The notes: a model not told the origin generated them from the sequence alone. 64,000 bases of DNA from Sindora glabra (GCA_020226215.1 CM035232.1:20062316-20126315), one strand, 5' to 3'. Counted from the first letter of the stretch, positions 37,753 to 50,575 are shown. A program made the numbers and translations.

Positions 37753-40700
37753 GCACAAGCAATGACAAAATTAAATATTGATTCTTCCTATTTCAAAATA
37801 AACTAATATTCTCATATGTAAAATGCAGTTTTACAAAAAATGAACTAAAACGTAACAAGTATTCTTCATACAAGAAACCTAGATTATGTCAATAGACAAA
37901 TAAGCTATGTCATTTATTCATGATCGTAAGTACATACCATGAAAACAAAGAGCAAACTAATCAAGAAATAAAGGGAGGAGAGAGATTCACAAAGCCGAAT
38001 CCGCCGGTTTTGTTGATTGGTCCTACCATAGCATACTTAGAGCCATATTTTTTGAGGAAGATCTTCAAATACGGAATTTCATCAAAGATAGCAGCGACCC
38101 CCACCATTGTTGCTTCCAAGTGATGGTGCTTGATGATATTCTTGAGGATTTTTGTAAGCTTTCAACTTAGACTCCTCGAAACCTAAATGCTCCGTTAGAA
38201 GCCTCTTAACAAAGGATTCCTTCTGATATCCCGCAAAATAGTTATTCTTTTTTATCTCGTTCACATCGACAAATGCAGGCTGTAGTCTTTTTACTGTTAA
38301 CATTGAAGCAAAACTCGCGGTGTAACCTTACATTATGATGAGTACCACAAATACCCATATAATCAGCACAAATCGGGAGCAATTGTTCACCACTTTTTCC
38401 CCTGGGCAAGCATCAGACATAGTGAATCATAAATTAATTACAAGATAAATACTAAAGCACACACATATGCATAGAGAAATTCTTAGTTAGTCACTAGGCA
38501 TACAAGTTATTGACTTACTACAAATAAGAATTGAGATGAATATGATCAATATGAGGAGGAATAGTTAATTAATTTTCCAACCACCCTTTCCTATATTTAT
38601 CTTAAATTTTATTGGTGGTTCCCACTATCTAACTAAGTATCTCTCATTTGGATTATCTTGAAAACTTGTGGATATTTTACAAGGTATATAGTTCAATTAT
38701 AACACGTGTCATCTGTGAGTTTTCTGATAATTTTCAACATCGATTGATATCACAAATCTGACAAACGAACTAAAAGACTGATTAATGGCTCAATTTTTTC
38801 ATCCATCCTTAAGCTTATGTTCAAATTTCTAACAAGGAGTTCTTTGCATAAGATCAGTTCGCTAGAGTTTTAGAGGGTTTACGTACTATGAGCATACACA
38901 AGCGTTGAGAAGGAAAACCAGAAGATCATGCCAAGTTGTTGGTCTCGGGTGGCCTTAAACTCCATGTTTGAGCGATGTTCAAGAAACCATATAATGAACC
39001 CAGTGAAGATGAAGGCTCCACCTGTTGTCAACCAAAGACCCCAGCTTAGAGGCTCTAAGAAGATCCACATGTTTCGTCTCTCATCATGCTTCACTGAAAC
39101 CACCATGACACGCCTGTTTCTGAATATGGCAAGGTAAAGTCCGCAAAGTTTGAGCGATATGCTACAATTGTTACATCTCCAGCTACAGCGTCAAACACTT
39201 GCGTCATAAATTTGTAAGGGAGTTAGAGGAAGAAAGAATATGATAAGCATATTGTCAAAGAAAATGATAAAGAGTAAGAGAAAATGTTGCAAGTTGTGTA
39301 CATAAATGATTAGTTGCACTGATATTATGCTCATACTATACTACGCGATAAAATCTAAGCACGTGTATATAGCCTGTAAATAATAAGATAAGTTTAAGTT
39401 GGACTGTGAATAAGAAGCTTATAATTGAGAAATAATTTGTAAAACAATGAATATACTTAACATTGCTTAAAAGAATTGAAGCAAATTTAATTAACCTTGT
39501 CTCTAATCTTGAAAGCAAGATCATCACAAAAGGGAAAATACTTGAACTTAAGAGGAAAGGGTAAAGCATTCGTCACTTCCTCAAACAATAACAAACCCTC
39601 AAAATTTTGCTGAGCCATCTGGTAAATGCCTTTCCAGTTTTACAAATTCATTAAAGCCTCTTTTTACTGGTACCCTAATGCTCAACGTTGGTGGCTGTTC
39701 AATTATGTCACCTGGCCATAATGGTGGTTTCAGCCCCTCTCTCGCAGCTTCAGCTTCACCTAAATCTTGAAAATGTTTCTACCGTTTATGGCACCAGTAT
39801 CCAATAATCCTCTCTTTATTTCCAACTACGTTGAATACTTCAAGTACTGAAGGTTCTAGCGTTCCATTAGCCGGATCGAAATCTCCAGAGAGGCCACTAA
39901 AATTAGATGTTTGGATTGCTTGAAGAAGACTAACGTGGTTGGTTTGAACTCTCTCTGTTGCCATGGCTAATACCTGAATTGTCTCATAAGCCCACAATCC
40001 GAAAAGGCTAAACATAGTGGAGTTTTTTGCTTTACCTGAAGGGAAAAGACACATGAACTTAGTTTGTCGCTCATTTGCATTTTTTCACGCACTTAACAGA
40101 ATCTCATCATGTGAGGTGAACTAAATCAGATTCTGTGATTGTTGAGTGATAACTTGTGGGGAAAAAAATGAGTATTGTATTACGATACCTGAAGCTCCCA
40201 AACTTCTTTTGAAGTCCTCTACCCTTTTCATGTTAGGAACCACTGGCCTTACTCCAATGACACCTTGCATAAAGTCCATTGTTTTTGGATCCATAAGATC
40301 CAACACAACAGATAGCCCTTCCGTCACTATCCAAGCATACCCTTCCCTCATCGTTCCGACTTTATTTGCAGCTGAAAATAGCTTGGACCCATGTTCAGCA
40401 GTCATATGAACAAGAAATATCATTGTTATCTTTTCCTTCAGCTTCTCAAGATTGTCTTTAATTTCACTTTCTTCAGCATTTGGATCTATGACTAATCTGT
40501 AAGGGACTCGTGTGTCAATTGCTTCGAAGGCATCGTTGATGTATAGGATTAGGCCACTGCCATCTTCGGCGTCTTCATAGATGGGGATGATTTCCCGCCA
40601 TCCGTAAGTTTGAACAATGGCGGCTATGGCTTCAACCTGGGAGGGATCATCTTGCGCCGTCCGAATGAAGAAGTGGTTTCGTGTCGAGGAAAGCGATGGA

Positions 40701-41159
40701 CTTGTTGCTGAAAACGAAATGATTGGTCCGTGAAATTTGCGTCCCAATTCCATTACAGTCCCTGCTTGTCCCGATCTTTGAGGTCCAACGATCGCATGCA
40801 ACTTTTTATTCTTTATTAAATAATAAGCTGCATATGCCATGAATGAGCGATTAAAATAATTGCACATATAATTACTAGGTAACCGGTTAAGAGTCAACAG
40901 AACTTGGGTTTTCAAATTATTGCAACCTGAAGAAGCTGCTGCAATGACATCATTCTCTGAATCCTCGAATCGGAGAGAAATCCGTTTTTGTAATGAGCAT
41001 GGTATCTATAGAAATCAGAGATGGCCACGGAGAATTCAAATCAAGAACAACGCCTATTGGTATGATCTCCTTCGCCATCAATGGTCGTTGCAAGAGGCAT
41101 AGTAAGATGAGGAAGTTAAGAGGTAAAGAAGAGTGAAGGCTTTTCTGTAGGTTTCGCAT
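36302..41159 (-). pseudogene. Full-length glutamate receptor-like gene, pseudogenised (6 exons)
   Basis: Exons (minus): 41159-40927 signal peptide and ATD start (IPIGVVLDLNS); 40827-40189 ATD (HAIVGPQ, ISFSATSPSLS, YGWREIIPIYED); 40035-39496 ATD end and S1 start (FGLWAYETIQ, LWPGD, RVPVKRGFNEFVK); about 39200-38887 S1 end, M1 and pore (FDAVAGDVTIVA, FWFSFSTLVYAHR); 38401-37991 M3 and S2; 36863-36302 S2 end, M4 and tail. Splice sites are mostly intact. Damage: two frameshifts in exon 1 with loss of about a dozen codons; TAG at 39779; a frameshift before the LFEEVTNALPF block; a frameshift near 39110; TAA in the M3 gate motif (MQSYTAS now M-stop-GYTAS); an extra G near 38103; a frameshift in the tail near 36560. 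No single functional channel can result. Same orientation as the gene at 7452-10236. Confidence 0.88.
36864..37990 (-). other. Large last intron of the GLR pseudogene
   Basis: 1.1 kb between exons 5 and 6. It holds words such as AAATAGGCTAGGTCAAGTT and GTAAACCGGTTTAG that look like an old transposon insertion, and an (AT)n tract at 37724-37752. In the other GLR gene the equivalent intron is 725 bp. Confidence 0.6.
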
Positions 41160-41192
41160 CGGAAAGCTGGCTTGGTGTGCTTGTCACAGAAA

Positions 41193-41327
41193 GCCTTTAG
41201 TTTTTATGGCCTCATTTAAAGATGAATTGGAGCACAATTTGAATCTTCCTGGCCCCTTTTTACCAAAGATTGCTGAATCCCAGTGACAGAATTAGTACCT
41301 TTAAATGAGGCCATAAAAACTAAAGGC
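41193..41327. repeat. Perfect 29-bp inverted repeat upstream of the GLR pseudogene
   Basis: 41193-41221 and 41299-41327 are exact reverse complements, separated by 77 bp. The pair starts 33 bp upstream of the pseudogene ATG, so a transcript from its promoter could fold there. It could be a foldback element or a local inverted duplication; no target duplication was found. Confidence 0.9.
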
Positions 41328-42029
41328 AAACTTCCTTTTCATTTGCAGATGGATAGATATCTTGAAAAGTTAAATTAAATAAAAAAATTTCCCTCTAAAC
41401 GGAAAATCAAGTATAAAATTATGAATTTTCAATGTTTTTAATTCAAAATACTCATTTTGGGAAGAATCCTGAACTTGTATAATTTTTTACTATAAATATT
41501 CTAACGAGATTGTCAAAAATCAGCATTAAAAAATTATGCAAATATTTCTTCTCCATTTTTTTACTAAAAACTAATGTGTAATAATAAAAAAAATAATTTT
41601 AAAAGAAGAGATGTCAATTTTTAACAAAAAATTGATGTGATTTGTGAAAACTAATTTGATAACCTTTTTTCATGCCAGTTATATGACCAATATTATAACA
41701 AATATATAACGGTGCTAAATTAAATGTCAGTTGAGAACTGATATATAATATGCTAAAGATATGATATTTATTTGCAATTATGTAATATAAAAGTGAAAAC
41801 ATAAACAAGAAAGTGAGGATTGGAGCATTTCATAATACATTTGGAGTAACATAAAAACATTTGCTTCATAAACTAAAACATCAACAGACATATGACACAA
41901 AACACACATTACATAACACATAATGACTACAGCTACATAATCCATTTAATGCAAATAAACACCTATATTAGTAAACATAAAATATACATATAGAGCAAGA
42001 CATAAAAGCATTACACTTCCACTTTCTCT
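41328..42029. other. Gene-free AT-rich DNA
   Basis: Probably includes the decayed 3' end of the copia relic that starts at 42030, but no LTR border was recognised. Confidence 0.45.
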
Positions 42030-43317
42030 TGATGTTTTTACTTCATACACTAAGGAGAGCTCTTGTAAATTCAAATCTAGGTCTTGGAAATACTTTGGTG
42101 AACAAATTAACAAATTGATTGTCTTTGTTGCAATAAACATGACTAATCTCCTTTTCTTTCTTAGTATCATGAACAAAACAATAATTGGTCTTCTTGTGGT
42201 TGGTCTTGCCATGGTTGACTGGATTTCTCCTTGTAGAAATTGTTCACTTGTCATAATAAATTATAGTTAGGTCATTTTGTTGTTTTTCCAAACCATTTAA
42301 TTTTTTTTTTGAGTCAAATGACTTAATTAACACCATTAGAAAACAAAATAACATTTGCTTTAGCAATAGATTAAGCAACAAAACTTTGCTTCTTTGAATT
42401 CTATAAGGACACTATAGAGTAAAGAAAGAAAACATGTCTAGATGTGATCATTATATCATCAATTAAATTAGCCTAATCATTATCAATATAACTAATTAAA
42501 TCATGAAATTCATTAGGCTGATACCATATGCTATGGTTAACAATACTCTTAATGTATCTAAACACTCTTTTAGCAACTCTAAAATGAGCTTGACATGGGC
42601 CATGCATATCCATGGATAAAATACTTGAAACATCCATCAAATCTAACCCTGTTGTAGTCAAATACAACAAAATGCTAATTAGAGATCTATATCTCCCTTC
42701 ATTAATTTTTTCATAGCCATCATCTTTGGAAAACTTCATGTTCATTGGTAAAAAGAGTGGTGATAGGCTTACAATGATCTATTTTGAATTTCTTCAAGAT
42801 TTCTTCAACATATTTCTTTTGAGAAATGAAATTTCCATCCTTTGAATGGTAGATTTCCATCCCTAAAATGTAATTCATTATGCTAAGATATCTCAAACAT
42901 TTTTCTCATTTACTTCATCAAAGTATCAATGAGTTTTGCATTACTATCAATCACCAATAAATCAATAACATATATTGAAAGAATTATAACATCAAAATTA
43001 TCAAACACTTTAACATAAAGTGTGAACTCACTCATTGTCACGATCTTCCTTGGGCTATAATTGGCATGGACTCTAGCTTACCAATTTCTATCAGCCTAAA
43101 CTACTTATAGATCACATTTATCATTAGTTTTAGAACACTAATTAAGTTATAACACCTATAATTTCAAAACATGGACGATTAGCATATTTGCTTTCAAATA
43201 AAAAAAGGGGCGAATTAGGCTTGACTATAATGCTAGCATATTTCCAAAATAATTTGGCCTCGCAATCACCCTAGGTAACATAAAACATTTACAATATCTG
43301 CCTACCAATGCAGTTAC

Positions 43318-44315
43318 TGTTGGTGTGTGTCCTAGAACCAATCATATAAAATGATTAGAGTTATACACAATGTATTATATTTTATTTTAGGCAATTTAAT
43401 TATTATATTTTGTTTTTATTATTATTATGCGCAATTTATAACTTAATATAATAATTATCCTTGGAATAGCTTTGCTATTCCTAAAATGCCCCTAGTCAAG
43501 TATTATTATGAAAAAAGGATAGTAATAATACATCGAGACTAGCATGTATAGTGACTGATGATTACGAATCATGGATATGTGATATCAAGTCAATACATGA
43601 GTACATTGCTAGTGAACAATGTACTGGACTGACCCACTATGAGAATATTGCATGGATAAACGTGTCATAAGTTATTCTCATATGATCACAACTACGCATA
43701 AACCTTTGACCTGAAGTCACTACGGTTCCCTACATGAGGAATTACTCACTTTAATATTGTCCTATGTCACCTTTAATCAGGTGACAAGTAGGGCATTGAT
43801 TGGGTGTGTCATAAATCATGCAGAGGGAAGTGAGTGATGTAAATGGGATTTTGTTACTCTTATATAAAAGAGAAATATCCTTGGGCCCCTTGATTGAGTG
43901 AGACTTAGAAATGCATGGCCATGCTCAGTTGAATTAATATGTGATATTAATTATTTATTTTAAGTCTACTCAGTATCAAGAAATATAAATTGAACATTGA
44001 CGAGGATGACACATTCCATGCCTCCAGTTCAATTTGGATATTATTACAAAAGGGTTATGATGTAAAACGTTGATCATGTATTAGGTGGATGTCGAATCAC
44101 AGACATTCTTACTACTTGAGTGGCAGTGATGTATTGCTAGATACCGCTCGCTGTCTATGGCTCAATAATAAGTCATTGTCAACGTAGTAAGAACCTACAG
44201 GGTCACACAAAAGGAGTAGGAATAAGACAATAATTAATTGGACTTTAATTATATTAATATCCAATTAATTGGACTTATTTTCGTGCATATATATTATTAA
44301 GAATAATAAATTCAC

Positions 44316-44364
<49 letters not shown>

Positions 44365-44993
44365 GTGATATTATTTGATATTAAAGTAATATCAAGTAAT
44401 TATCTTATCAGATATTAGATAAAAATATTATGAGATAATATTATTTTGATATTTGATAACTATATACAATTATCTAATATTAAGATATTTATATTATGAG
44501 ATAATATCATTATCTAATATTAGATAATTAATAGATAAGTCTTATCTCTTCCCATTATCTCTAGAATAAGGATAAGATGAGTTGTTAAGTGTGATTAGGA
44601 TTTTGGAAGCATTATCCTAGTAGGACTAGGATTATGACTTGCCTAAGTTCTATAAAAAGGGACTTGAGGGCAGCACTTAAAATAACGTTTTAAGCTTCCA
44701 TATAAACCCTAAATCACTCAGAAACATCCAATCCTAATTCTTAGAGAGAAAAACGCATCCTAGCAGACGCGTGGAGGGTGAGAGGTCGTTGTTCACTCCG
44801 TGTGGATACCGTAGAGACGCTGTACCTTCCGGCCGGCGTTTGATTCATCCGCTCTCAAGTTTTGATCAGTAGAAACACGAGTGCCCAATAGGTAAAACCC
44901 TAATCATTGACTCATGCTTTTTGCATGGATCCTAGGTAGAATTCGGATCAAAATTTAAAATTCCGCTGCATGTGATAATCCGAATTCCCAACA
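43318..44993 (+). repeat. Solo LTR, family 2, copy D (1676 bp, TSD GTTAC)
   Basis: Starts TGTTGGTGTG and ends TTCCCAACA. GTTAC lies on both sides (43313-43317, 44994-44998). TATAAAAAGGGACTTG near 44651 marks the promoter and the plus orientation. An (AT)n tract sits at 44319-44361. Similar to the complement of 56237-57818. Confidence 0.93.
44319..44361. repeat. (AT)n microsatellite, about 21 units
   Basis: Alternating T/A run inside solo LTR D. Confidence 0.9.
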
Positions 44994-45686
44994 GTTACTA
45001 CAACCTAAGGCCCTTTAAGGAAAATTTCATGGATGTACTAGTAAGATATCCAATGCTACTCATGACCATGCTAAGAGAATCTCAAAGGACCTATCCTTAC
45101 TACAATAGTAGTATAAGAGCCTTAATATGAGAATTTGTAAAATTAAATGTGGAAAGGTAAGTCTAGAATTTAGTAAGTAAACATTCTAAAGGAAAAAAAA
45201 ATCATAAAAGCAATTAAATCTTACCAATCGGATTTACCCTTATTTACATACAATTTAACCAAATCATTAGTAAGTATAACATTCCCAAATGCATGTTAAG
45301 TCATATCCTACTTAACTCAAGAGTAATAATTCAATATTATCATAAGAGAATATATAATGGAAAGTAAGTAAATCTCTTTATAACCCCTATCTATTCTTAT
45401 TCCTCACAAGTCTATCATTATCCTTTTAAATTATCCTCATCCCTCACAATCATATACTAGGCCTAGCTTTCAAATCATAAGTATCATCGATTTGTTTCCA
45501 TCTTAATTATTGTATTCAATAATACAATTTAACCCCCAACATTGCAAAATAAATCAATTCGCAACACATATTGCATATCACAACATTGCCATGCCTCTTT
45601 GCATGGCCTCACATCATTCATTCAATATCATCATAGATTATATGCCTTGACACTTTAATGGTGTTCATTATTTAGAATGTAGAAGG

Positions 45687-47129
45687 TGTTAGTGTATATA
45701 CCCTAAAACCAATTATATTGGTGATTGTAATTTTGAATCATGTTATTTTAATGGCAATTCCAATTATTATATTTATATATATTGTCTGCGTAATATATTT
45801 AATTATAATAATAACCTTAGAATAATTGTATTCTTAAATGTCCCTAGTCATATATCATTGTGGATTAGGTTGCTTTGATATGTTAAGACTAGCATGTGTG
45901 AAGACTTATATGGGATATTAAGTTTACACATTAGTACAAGTTAGAGAACTTGTATACTGGACCGACCCATATTAAGAACACTACATGGATCGTTATATGA
46001 GTGTCATAAGTGGTTCTTAGTGATCATTATTAATATGGTCCTTTGACCTGAGATTACCAAGGTTCCCTACATGTGAGTTTCATATTTTGATACTATTCTA
46101 TGTCACTAATGGTTAAGTGAATGCAAGGGTAGATATTGGATATGTCACATATCATGCGGAGGGGTTTGTGTGATCAAGATGGGATTTGTCCCTCCTATAT
46201 AACAGGAGTAACATCTATGGGCCCATTGATTAAGTAAAGCTGAGAAAATGCATGGCCATGCTCAGATGAATTGACATGAGATGTCGATTACATTTGTTTC
46301 AGTCAGCTTACTTAGGAATCAAGAAACCTCAAGATTGGGCTATACGGGAATGACACGGTCCATTTCTCGTGCTCAATCTAGATGTATAGGACAAAAGGAC
46401 ATAAATGATGATCACGTGTAAAGGTTTAGTCAAATCACCGACTTTCTCATTACTTGGGTAACAATGATGTGTTGCTAGACACCAATCTTTGTTTATGATC
46501 ATTAATATGATTAATGGTCATTGCCAACGTAATGAGAGCCTGTAGGGTCGCACACTTAAAGCTTAGTGAATTTGGAATTAATGGACCAAATTGTTTGGGC
46601 TTAATATTTGGGAATTCATGTTATAATTATAAGGCCTAATAGTAAGCCTGTAATTATACATGGAATAAGGCCCAAATAGGTTAGGTTTTTCTATGCACCT
46701 ATTTAAATAGGCTTATTGGGTAATAATAGGATTACTATTATTCTTCACGCACCCCAAGTAAAAGCATAGAAAAACCCTAGCCACTCTCCTTGACCAAAAT
46801 CTCTGAAGAGGCGTAGCTAGCACTACGAGGTCTAAGGAGATCAATTCCAACCGGTGTGTGTAGCAGACATTCATCGATGATTCACGGGTTCGTGTGGATA
46901 CCACAGAGGTGCAGCCACAAAACGTTGTACAGGTGATCTGATTTACTGGTTTCCATTCCGGTTCGTGATTTGGAAGCAGATCGGATTTGCTGCAGTGGTC
47001 AGAAGAATTTTGCCGAAAGGTATAAACCCTAATCGCTAATCTATGGCGTTCTAAATTCGCATGGATCCTTGGTGGAAATCGTGCAAAAATTTTATTCCGC
47101 TGTGCATGTATGATGCGTGATTTTCAGCA
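45687..47129 (+). repeat. Solo LTR, family 1, copy B (1443 bp, TSD GAAGG)
   Basis: Starts TGTTAGTGTATATAC and ends GATTTTCAGCA. GAAGG lies on both sides (45682-45686, 47130-47134). A TATTTAAATA box near 46700 and a GC-richer leader after it give the plus orientation. A 63-codon minus frame inside (46713-46904) is not a gene. Confidence 0.93.
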
Positions 47130-48830
47130 GAAGGCATAATTAATCATATAATCCTAGAGAGTAACTTTATCGAGACATAATCCATTTTAAAAGTCCAGAG
47201 GTAGGGCTGTTGGTTATATAATTGATTAGGCCTTTCCAAAAAGCAGGGTTTTCATACATAATTGATTGCAGGCTACCAAAAAAGAAGTTTGTAAGGACAT
47301 AATCAATTGTGCCTATCCAAAAAGCATAATTTTAGGGCATAATTCATTATATCCTAGATTTTTGTAGAATTTCTATGAATTCATTATTTATTTGAGTTTG
47401 AATCCTTAAGATTTCATCCATAGGTTACAATACTCAAGCAATACATTATATATTTCAATTATAACATCATTTAAGTTAGATATATCAAAGATTCCAAATC
47501 AGAACTCATAAATCACCATATTTCTTCTAGATTTAGAAAGACTATTAAACCTAACTCATTTTAACTTTAATTCTTCTAAAACATCAAAATCTACGTAGAA
47601 TGTTTTCTTACCTTATATGAAAGAGATGCTAAGTGAATGGAATTATGGTTTACTAGGTCTTATTTTATCTAAAATACCAAAAATCTAAGTTAATACTTAA
47701 ATTCCTTTTTAGGCTAGAATTCCTTAATCAATCTAAATCCAAAAAAAGATGAAAAGAACCTTAGCAAAGAGTAGAAAAATGCTTTAAATTTTCTCTATAC
47801 TTAATTACTCACCTTTAACCATAATTTGTTTTTAAACATTTCACTATACATTTCACTTAATTACTTCACACAAAAATTTTATTTCAAATTTCTTCATAAT
47901 AATTAGATATTTTGCACATAAAATACTTTAAAGTTTCAAAAGGTGTAGCATTTACGCTTCCTTTGAAGCCATTTTCAATGAAATAAGAATCAATTATGTT
48001 GTACTAGGCTTTTTGATCTTGTTTTAGGCTATACAAGGCCATTTTTAACTATTGGACATGATTTTTTTCCCTTTTTAATGAACCTTTCAAGCTAGTTAAC
48101 ATAAATCTCCTCCTTAAGAATGTTGTTCAAGAAGGTATTTGACATCAACTTGAAAAATGGAACATTATTTTTTAGTAGCCAAAGTAATAAAAGTGCTTAT
48201 GATATCATACCTAGTCATAAAAGCAAATGTGTCAATGTAGTCTACACCAACTTCTAGTGCATAGCCTTTAGCCATTAATCTAATCTTGAGTTTGTTGATT
48301 GAACCATTAAAATTGAGCTTGGTTTTATTAATCTACTTCATTCTAACAACTTTCCTATGAGGAGGCCTTTCAATTAAATCCCACACACGATTCTTTTCAA
48401 TCATTTTTATCTTTTCCTATATAGCAAACATCCATTCATCTTGTTTTTTGGCTTTATGAAAAAAATTTGGACCTATGCTAGCTAAGCTACATCTTTTATA
48501 GGCTTCAAAAAGTAACTTATTCTTTTTTATTAGAGATTTTGAGGAAGAAGAATAGTGATTCAAGCTAGATGAGCCCAAACATGGAATAATGGTATTAGAA
48601 TCAAAATCTAAGCTAGAATTATCATCAACATCATCATGGACATTTTCTTGTAAAGTTGGTTGAAAATTTTGAAGTCAAAGACTAAAAGATGGCTTTTGCT
48701 CTACCTTGGACTCCTCTAATTCCATTACGTGCCTTCATTACACTTCATATCACAACTAATGACAATTTTTTTTAGTTTCTACTTTGAAAATTCTATACCT
48801 TTTTTATTAGATACTATAGCCAGATGCCTC

Positions 48831-49136
48831 TTTTAGCTTTTTCTTCCAGCTTATGCCTCTTTTCAGCAGGTATAGTGAGTAAGTAAGACCAGGATGCATG
48901 TTATAGTTAAAGTATATAATAACTTCTCATAAATTTGAACCTTTTTAATCAATGTTGAACAAAAACTTAAAAAATGAAATAAAACATAATTAATAATTAG
49001 GATGCAGAGAGAAGGGCAACTTTGGGTAACAATAATGGGAGACATTTCCATTCCTACAAGAACTAGAAGGGCCTAAAAATATACTAAAAGCCTTATACGG
49101 TATTGAGTCTAATATATTATGATGGTGAATTGACCA
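48831..49136. other. Gene-free DNA with a segment resembling the GLR 3' flank
   Basis: GGGTAACAATAATGGGAGAC and following bases (49003-49070) resemble 7170-7245 downstream of the intact GLR gene. No exon was recognised beside it. Confidence 0.4.
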
Positions 49137-49712
49137 CCTTATTGAGAATGGTGGACCGATTCTCAAACTAAACTCACTTGCATTTATTATCAAATACACT
49201 TTAACACACATTATTATTTTCTATCACTCTTACACCACTAACTTTCTACACATTACACAAGCATTGGGGCATTTCCACACTTCCTCATTGCACTCCCACA
49301 CACTTAATCACTTAGTCCACACACTTGATCACTTTTTATTGTTCTCCCACATATGAGCACACTTATATATATAGCTTACATAAGTCGGCCTATATAAGTT
49401 AATAGCTTTGGTTGACTTATTTTTCTAGAACTTTCTAGTTAAATCTTATAATAATTTAATGAGATTTTATACTCAAATTAGCTAGAATTTTCTAACTAAC
49501 CTTAAACTCATTATATTTTTTTTTTGTGAATATTAGAGATTTCTAAAACTTCCAAGGAAATTGGATGCTAAACTTTAACACTCCCCTTAACACTAACTTT
49601 TTACTTGTTCAAATAATTTAGATGAGGTATTCATTATTTGCTTAACCTTTTCAATTCAAGTTTTTCATCTTCCCTTGATTTTTCCTCTTCATACATTGGA
49701 TAATACATTTAA

Positions 49713-50575
49713 GGACCATTTAATTAGGGATAATCAAGAAAGGGAAAGAGAATTGTGGGATTTTATTCCTTTTGCTTATGTTTGATTTATAAAAAATTCA
49801 TTCTTTTTTCTTATTTTTCCTTAATAAGGTTACCTCAAATAAGATAACGGTCATTCTTCTAAATTTATCAAGAAATCCAATTCTCTCATTTTAGGTTTTA
49901 AATTTATCATCTTTAATATGATGATAATGATCATCATCATTTATTATCATAAAATAATAATATAAGCAAAAATAAAAATAATTATTAAATAATAATTAAT
50001 AATAAAAAATTAAATAGAATAAAATTAATTAAATAAAAATAAATACACATATAATAATTATTATAATAAATATAATAAAGTATTTAATAATATAAAAATC
50101 AATAATATTAATAATTAAAATTAAATAATTAGGAAAATAATATTATTAGTAAATATATATTTAATAAGATAAAAATAATTAATAATATTAGTAAAATAAT
50201 AATAAATATTGATAATAAAATAATAAATATAAAAAATATTTAAAATAATAATTAAATAAATAATAATTAGTATTATTGAAATAATATTAATTATTATTAA
50301 GATATTAATAATTATTATTAAATAATTAAAAAACTATAATATTGGTAAATAAAATAAAAATAATAAGATGATAATTATAATAATTATTTCAATAATAATT
50401 ATTATAAGTAAATTATTTTTTAATATAATAATTATTAATAAAGTAAATTAGAAATACTTGATTCTCTTTCTTGTTTAAACCAAACAAAATGGGTAATCAT
50501 GATATTTTCATTCTTTTTTCTCCTATTTTCTTTTGTTGATTTATTTCCCTTTCTCTAATTGAACTAAATGACCCC
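49713..50575. mobile_element. MITE with inverted ends and TTAA duplication
   Basis: The left end is GGACCATTTAATTAGG and the complement of the right end is GGGGTCATTTAGTTCAATTAG; both continue with GAAAGGGAAA. TTAA flanks both sides (49709-49712, 50576-50579). The core (49900-50450) is almost pure A/T with many AATAATTATT words. No ORF. The ends resemble PIF/Harbinger-related MITEs, but the 4-bp duplication could also be read as TTA or TAA. Confidence 0.6.

Larger units (their letters stand above)
43036..47950 (-). repeat. Gypsy-like LTR (family 3) inside copia pol, itself carrying two solo LTRs
   Basis: With the two solo LTRs and their duplications removed, about 1.8 kb remains. On the minus strand it starts TGCTACACCTTTTGAAAC and ends GGAAGATCGTGACA. 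It interrupts the copia frame between the codons for SVN and EFTL. The flanks share only AATG, so the target duplication is eroded or the borders are slightly off. Repeated phrases (CATAATTGATT, CCAAAAAGCA) occur at 47200-47350. Loosely similar to 12870-14650. No coding sequence. Confidence 0.6.
42030..48830 (-). pseudogene. Ty1/copia pol relic (RT and RNase H), split by nested insertions
   Basis: Minus-strand pol in two pieces. The 48830-47951 piece has the end of the integrase linker, then LLFEAYKRCSLASI, KIKMIEKN and a FQVDVKYLLEQH block corresponding to the LDVKSAFLNG region, and ends in IDSYFIENGFKGSVN. The 43035-42030 piece continues with EFTLYVKVFDNFDVI, EGRYRSLISILLYLTT, AKRVFRYIK, the RNase H part (NSKKQSFVA) and NLFTKVFPRPRFEFTRALL. 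The junction is nearly seamless: SVN at 47951 and EFTLYVK at 43029 together match the copia pattern. Stops are mostly Trp to TAG/TGA or Gln to TAA. Everything from 43036 to 47950 is a later insertion. Confidence 0.85.

Noticed and set aside
44319..44361. Long AT tract as an origin or regulatory element
   Set aside because: A simple microsatellite inside a solo LTR; similar tracts occur at several other places in the window.
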